Shown piece after piece: positions 55,621-60,000 of a stretch of DNA of 60,000 nucleotides (its first letter is position 1; every line of letters starts with the position of its first letter). The notes under the pieces were generated by a model. It searched no databases and was not told the origin of the DNA. It saw nothing but the letters and a program-made list of their open reading frames with translations. The translations under genes were made by a program, and so were the position numbers. Origin of the DNA: Apostichopus japonicus (lineage: Eukaryota; Echinodermata; Holothuroidea; Aspidochirotida; Stichopodidae); NCBI RefSeq assembly GCF_037975245.1, contig NC_092575.1:6639501-6699500 (forward strand), written 5' to 3'.

Positions 55621-57425
55621 AATTCACTCATTTGCTAGAAATTCAGACTTGTGATACCAAGATTTCGACATTTTAACATGTCTGTTTCTTATACCGCAAG
55701 CTCTACCCGTGAGTACCCCGAACTTGCAACTATTTTATAGACTCAAATTGTCGACTATTTTCTCAACTTTCGACTTCTCGAATTGTGTACTTCAAGTTGT
55801 TCCTCGAAAATGATGGAAATTTAACGGCCTTTCATGACCTTTACTGTTTTTTTTTTCCTACCATGCATGACTGCAATTAACTTCATGGCAAAATGAAACA
55901 CATATAGGCCTAAATGGATAGCCCCATTCAAATTTCCCTGACGTAGGCCCGTGGCCAGGCTTGGGCACAGGGTGGGCGGAGCCTCGTGCTAGCTATCCGA
56001 AATTCAACGGCCCAGCATGAACTTAATTACTTAATGTTAATCATAAAATGAGATAATTTCCCCCTAATTAGTATTTTTAATAAACATTTTTTCGGTGAGG
56101 GGGTTAATACCATGGGCTGGTGATATTTAAAGGTTTACAAGAAACAGTTCGAGTTCAAAGTCGACAAGCTATTAACATATATTGTCTGAGTCTGGGATCG
56201 GATCCGTCTGTTCGTATACCCAACTGAAGACTAATGGACGCAACGACGTGTTATATATTACAAAGCTTATCAAACTGTGCTGAGGGTTATTATTGGCGTG
56301 AGTCAAACAATATAGATCGGTAATGCAAATTGATAACTAGGAGGCATTGTTGAAACATTTATAGATCAGCATACGGAACAGATAAGGGGATGATAAAAAT
56401 TGAACTAACAATTGAGATTTGAAGCAGTATTAATTAACTGAACCCATAACCGATTAAGGTGATGTACGTGTCGTCAAGTTAACAGGAGTTAGCAACCGTA
56501 TTGGTTTAATATAGTCTGAAAGATCGAGCACTATCTCACAGAGACTGGGTCAAATCCTTTTTCCATATTGCTCTCCTGCTCGGCATTGACTAATTAACAC
56601 TGTCGTTCATTAGTTCATTAGCTGACATTGTCCTAATCACTCCTCTGGTTGAAAGCTGCCACCCCCCCCCCCAAGAATGACAAATGCATGAATTACTTTT
56701 GATCTATTGTTTATTGCTTTTGGAAATACTTAGCGTTATATTATACAACAGGAATTAATAACGTCCACAAATGTTTGAGAAACGTTTTATAAATATCTTA
56801 AATTATCTTAAAATGCTAATAAAAAGTTCCTGTTGCATGTTGAAATATAAATTTCTTATATATCTTGAGAACACTACAAAGAGAATCCATATACCAGTAA
56901 TGTCATGATAAGTTAATAAAAACCACAATAAAGCTTTCAAAAGAACATTCAATCATGTTGATGTTCAAAAAGAAACTTTAGCATCAGAATGGTAACTTCT
57001 GGCCAAAATATGACAGCAAAATTTTGGTACTGAAAGGTTAAAATCTCACATCCCAAAATATTGTTCTACTTTAAAGATTTTCTAAATATTTCTTGCTCTG
57101 GTTAAAAATGAGCTCGCTACAAGACAACCATGCTCTAGATGAGGACCAGGATATTGAGATGGCAACGATCTGATTATTTCCCTTCACATTTCAAGATATT
57201 TGGTTATAATGCACCTCGGCAACAGCAGAGTGGATCAGTCCAATATTTGTGGGGGGGGGGGTGGGGGTAGAGGGAGGGGAATACATACAAGTAATTTATT
57301 CATAGAGTGAAAAATATTTCCACATTAAGTTTGCATTTTAATTATAAACTAACTTAAAGAACATTGATAGCTAATGGAACCATTCCAAGTTTTCAAGGAG
57401 AAATCAACAAGAAAATTATAATAGG
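55621..57425. other. Intergenic AT-rich stretch
   Basis: No supported gene. C or G runs lie at 56661-56672 and 57251-57260. Minus-strand AATAAA equivalents at 57295-57300 and about 56709-56714 might serve the gene at the right edge. Confidence 0.5.
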
Positions 57426-57716
57426 AGTGTTAGCTCAGTGGTTAACGCTGGTGCCTTCCAATCATAAGGTCCCCTTAAGGTCACTCAAAGATAAATGTAT
57501 GTCGACCAGTTACAGAGTTGTTGACAATTAACAATTCATAATCATGGACGTTAAATATGAATCTAAGAGACTGACTTCTGTCAGCTTGCAGCTTTGATAA
57601 GCTAACGAGGCTTCTTCGCGAGTTCCTGCTTGCAGGAGGATCTAAAATACATACATACATACACACATACACCCACACATACATACACGCATACATACAC
57701 GCATACATACATACAA
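57426..57716 (+). mobile_element. tRNA-derived SINE, family A, near full length
   Basis: The A-box-like TAGCTCAGTGGTT is at 57431. The B-box region is degraded (AAGGTCCCCTTAAGGTCACT). The body has ATCATGGACGTTAAATATGA, TCTGTCAGCTTGCAGC and TTCGCGAGTTCCTGCTTGCA, with a long CATA tail. It shares body and tail with 15561-15788. Confidence 0.8.
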
Positions 57717-57925
57717 TAGGGAAATTAAGCCTATTGAAAACCCTCTAGCAGGGTGACATCACAAGCCACCTTCTCTGATCCATGCCCTGATCAGTCAAAA
57801 TAGGTTACATTCAATCAACCATATCTCAAGTTAGGAAACTGGAGTTTTTGAATTGACAGACTGGAATATCTCTCTCTGTTAGGATAACTGTTACAACGTC
57901 AAAACACAGGAATAAACCTTTAAAG

Positions 57926-58435
57926 CAGGGGTTCCCTAACTGGGGTGCATGAACCCCCAGGGGGTGCAGGAGTCCATCCCAGGGGGTTTGTGAGACGTTT
58001 CTGAAAGTCAAAACTTGAGTACTTTTCGTTGAACTGAAATCTGATATATCATATAATTTAGTAATGTACAAAAGTCATACCTATCGACAAACATTTTTTC
58101 GCATTCGATATGCATATGTTGCCATAGTACCGTGCATGTGATAAATAACTGAATTATGAAACAGACACAGGCCGCATGACTTTGGTGAAGTTGGTGTACG
58201 CATAACAGTACGTTGCGAAGATAAAGAGCTGATCTTGAAGTTTTCAAATAAATATTTGTTCACCTCTTGTTTTTTTCATTACAATATTACTCTATGAACT
58301 TGATCTTTTACCAAGCACTGTTATGAGTATTATAGTATAATAATGACTCAGATCGTGTCTCGAAAAGTTGGGGGTTCGTGGACAACTCTGACATCCACAG
58401 AGGGTTCAGAGGGGGATAAAGTTAGGGAACCCCTG
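57926..58435 (+). mobile_element. hAT-type MITE, family CAGGGGTTCCCTAAC
   Basis: The ends CAGGGGTTCCCTAAC and GTTAGGGAACCCCTG are perfect 15-bp inverted repeats. A perfect 8-bp duplication CTTTAAAG lies at 57918-57925 and 58436-58443. It is 510 bp with no supported coding sequence. The termini are like those of widespread hAT families in other animals. Confidence 0.92.
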
Positions 58436-58443
58436 CTTTAAAG

Positions 58444-59657
58444 GGAAGGATTATAATATTCACCTCACAGTGCTGTACTTGCAAACGAAAATGGAAAATT
58501 TTGAAAAGAGCAAACAAGGTCCTTCAATATGGACACAGCACATAAATGTACTATATAAAATAAGCTGTTAAAATCTTAACTTAATGCCTATTATCTGGAA
58601 GCCCAACTTTGAAATTGCACAATAGCTTGGGAGTAATATGAAAAAAGAAAAAATATATATTAAGAATATGGTTGAGTATTTGAGTCCAGATGTGTATATT
58701 AGTTGGTTGTGTCTCATATTGGCTTGCATTAGTGTCGTAAAGTAGAGTTAAAATAACTCAAGTGAAAAGACACAAAAAACAAAACTCATCAAGATTTTGT
58801 CTAGCCCACTTTTGCATATCAAACTCTTGGTTAAGGTTGATAATTTCATCAATGCTTCCTCCTTTAAGGTTAAATTGACGATGATCACTTCCATAGTGCA
58901 GGGCTAAATGTTAATTTCATTGTTTTATTGATTCTAATGACTCATCCAAAAATATGCTTCTTATTTTGTAACATTATATAAGCAATAGAGGACCTTTCTT
59001 TTTTCCTATCAAGTTTTGTGTTAGCCTAAGTAGTCCAGCCACTTGAACTGATGAGCCTCAGATGTTTTAAAGGACAGTTTCTCAAAATAAAAAGAATACG
59101 AATGAAAAATGCTTTAAGCAGGCTCAGATACGGGGTAATGCAAAGCAGCCCCTTTAACACTGTTTAGACTCATTATTTTTTTGATATCTTTTGACGAGTC
59201 AACCAGGTGAAACGGAATGATGGTATGTTACACATAGAATATCTTACCTGACTAGCAGGTATAGTGATAGTGTGTCTATGTCATAATACAAAGGTGCAAT
59301 ACCATTGGCAAAAAACCAATGACTTTCTACAGGTGACCCACAGGCCAAAGACAGCCCATCCCATGCAAAATAAACCATCCCACATCCTGGCACTAATTGG
59401 CAACATGGACCATTGTGGCGTTAGGCTAGAGCATCCTGAATATTGCTCTATCTAGATATAAAGGCCTAAGTCTAGCGAGATTTTCATTCGGTCAGGCCCC
59501 TTTGCCTCCAACTACCCATTTCTTCTGACGCTTGTTGAAAATTTTTTGAGAACCCAGGACACATAGAATAAATTTAAACGAACGCAAAAGATAAACGTAG
59601 CTGATGACCTTTGTATGAACTTAGAGAGAGAGAATGAGACCTAGGCGATATCCTTCG
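58444..59657. other. Probable 3' UTR or downstream region of the right-edge gene
   Basis: No coding sequence is supported. On the minus strand an AATAAA (TTTATT at 58924-58929) lies about 730 bp after the stop at 59658. Confidence 0.35.
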
Positions 59658-60000
59658 TTATCTGAAATCTTCAAAACCGGGAGGCGGTCTTGGTTTAGGT
59701 CCTGAGTTGAACCCTGGTGGCGCTGATATTTGTGATGGTTTCTCTTTGGCTACCTTACCGACAGTTCGCAGAACATTTTCACTCTTTTTCGCTTCCTCTA
59801 CTCTCGCGGGTTCTACCTTTTTCTGCGGCTTTGACGGATCGGTTCTTTGTCTGGCACCGTCCGACCTTTGACCTCTCCCGAGAGTTTCCTTCTTCATCTT
59901 GTGAGTTGCATCTTCGTTCTCCAACTTGTTTACTGTGAACTCTCTCTCTCTCTGTCCTACAGAGTTTGTCCTGTCACTATTCTTGGACTGTCTGGGTTCG
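59658..60000 (-). CDS. Last exon of an unidentified charged, disordered protein ending in two PPGF motifs (partial)
   Basis: The frame is open from the right edge to TAA at 59658, giving 114 codons with no start in view. It is rich in Lys, Arg, Glu, Ser and Gln (REREFTVNKLENEDA, KMKKETLGRGQRSDG, VEEAKKSENV) and ends with SAPPGFNSG and PRPPPGFEDFR. No folded domain is visible. PPG followed by a hydrophobic residue is the ligand class of GYF domains (GIGYF1/2). ZNF598-type E3 ligases carry such motifs late in the protein, which suggests but does not prove that identity. The gene continues to the right; all upstream exons are outside. Confidence 0.6.
   Translation of the reverse strand, partial: EPRQSKNSDRTNSVGQREREFTVNKLENEDATHKMKKETLGRGQRSDGARQRTDPSKPQKKVEPARVEEAKKSENVLRTVGKVAKEKPSQISAPPGFNSGPKPRPPPGFEDFR

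Noticed and set aside
1-60000. CRISPR arrays, rRNA genes or a prokaryotic defence-type system
   Set aside because: No spaced direct repeats of that type, no rRNA-like sequence, and all genes are split by GT-AG introns. The window is animal nuclear DNA.

Overview
This is a eukaryotic, AT-rich, intron-rich and repeat-laden window. It most likely comes from a marine invertebrate deuterostome, plausibly an echinoderm such as a sea cucumber. That placement is an inference from gene content, intron sizes and repeat style (tRNA-derived SINEs with ATT or CATA tails, many short hAT-like elements with poly-G/poly-C ends). There are no operons, no CRISPR arrays and no long uninterrupted genes. The longest ORFs are only 100-140 codons, and the real coding sequence is split into short exons. 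I joined exons by reading splice sites and checking that phases agree.

Four protein-coding genes are supported. (1) Minus strand, 4043 to about 2196 and off the left edge: the first two exons of a SETD6-like SET-domain lysine methyltransferase. (2) Plus strand, 14352-37236: a complete ten-exon coronin of 606 residues, closest to the class 2 (CORO2) type, with an unusually long Pro/Ser-rich linker before the C-terminal coiled coil. (3) Minus strand, 54838-44977: a complete four-exon fatty-acid-binding protein of 138 residues with the textbook FABP intron layout (73, 173, 114, 57 coding nt). (4) Minus strand, 60000-59658: the last exon of a charged, disordered protein ending in two PPGF motifs, possibly a ZNF598-like protein. 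Coronin and FABP converge on 37-45 kb; SETD6 and coronin diverge from a 10-kb repeat-filled gap.

The rest is mobile DNA. Seven hAT-type elements have intact 8-bp target duplications (at 5665, 7376, 8046, 10413, 26236, 53933 and 57926). A 2.8-kb nested stack in FABP intron 3 (46013-48803) also has a perfect 8-bp duplication. A 1-kb element at 22638 is flanked by TTAA. SINEs lie at 15561, 25588 and 57426, with a tandem tRNA-like array at 41.8-42.6 kb.

The best second-look items are: an insertion whose empty site survives in a tandem sister copy (26.2-27.1 kb); a decayed duplicate of coronin exon 1 (16.4 kb); a splice donor multiplied by a 29-bp tandem repeat (24.5 kb); a 386-bp copied segment sandwiched between 341-bp direct repeats (49.2-50.3 kb); and one roughly 90-bp palindromic module found in seven elements that otherwise differ. 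I did not find a new multi-gene system. The novelty here is in repeat architecture and gene-structure change.
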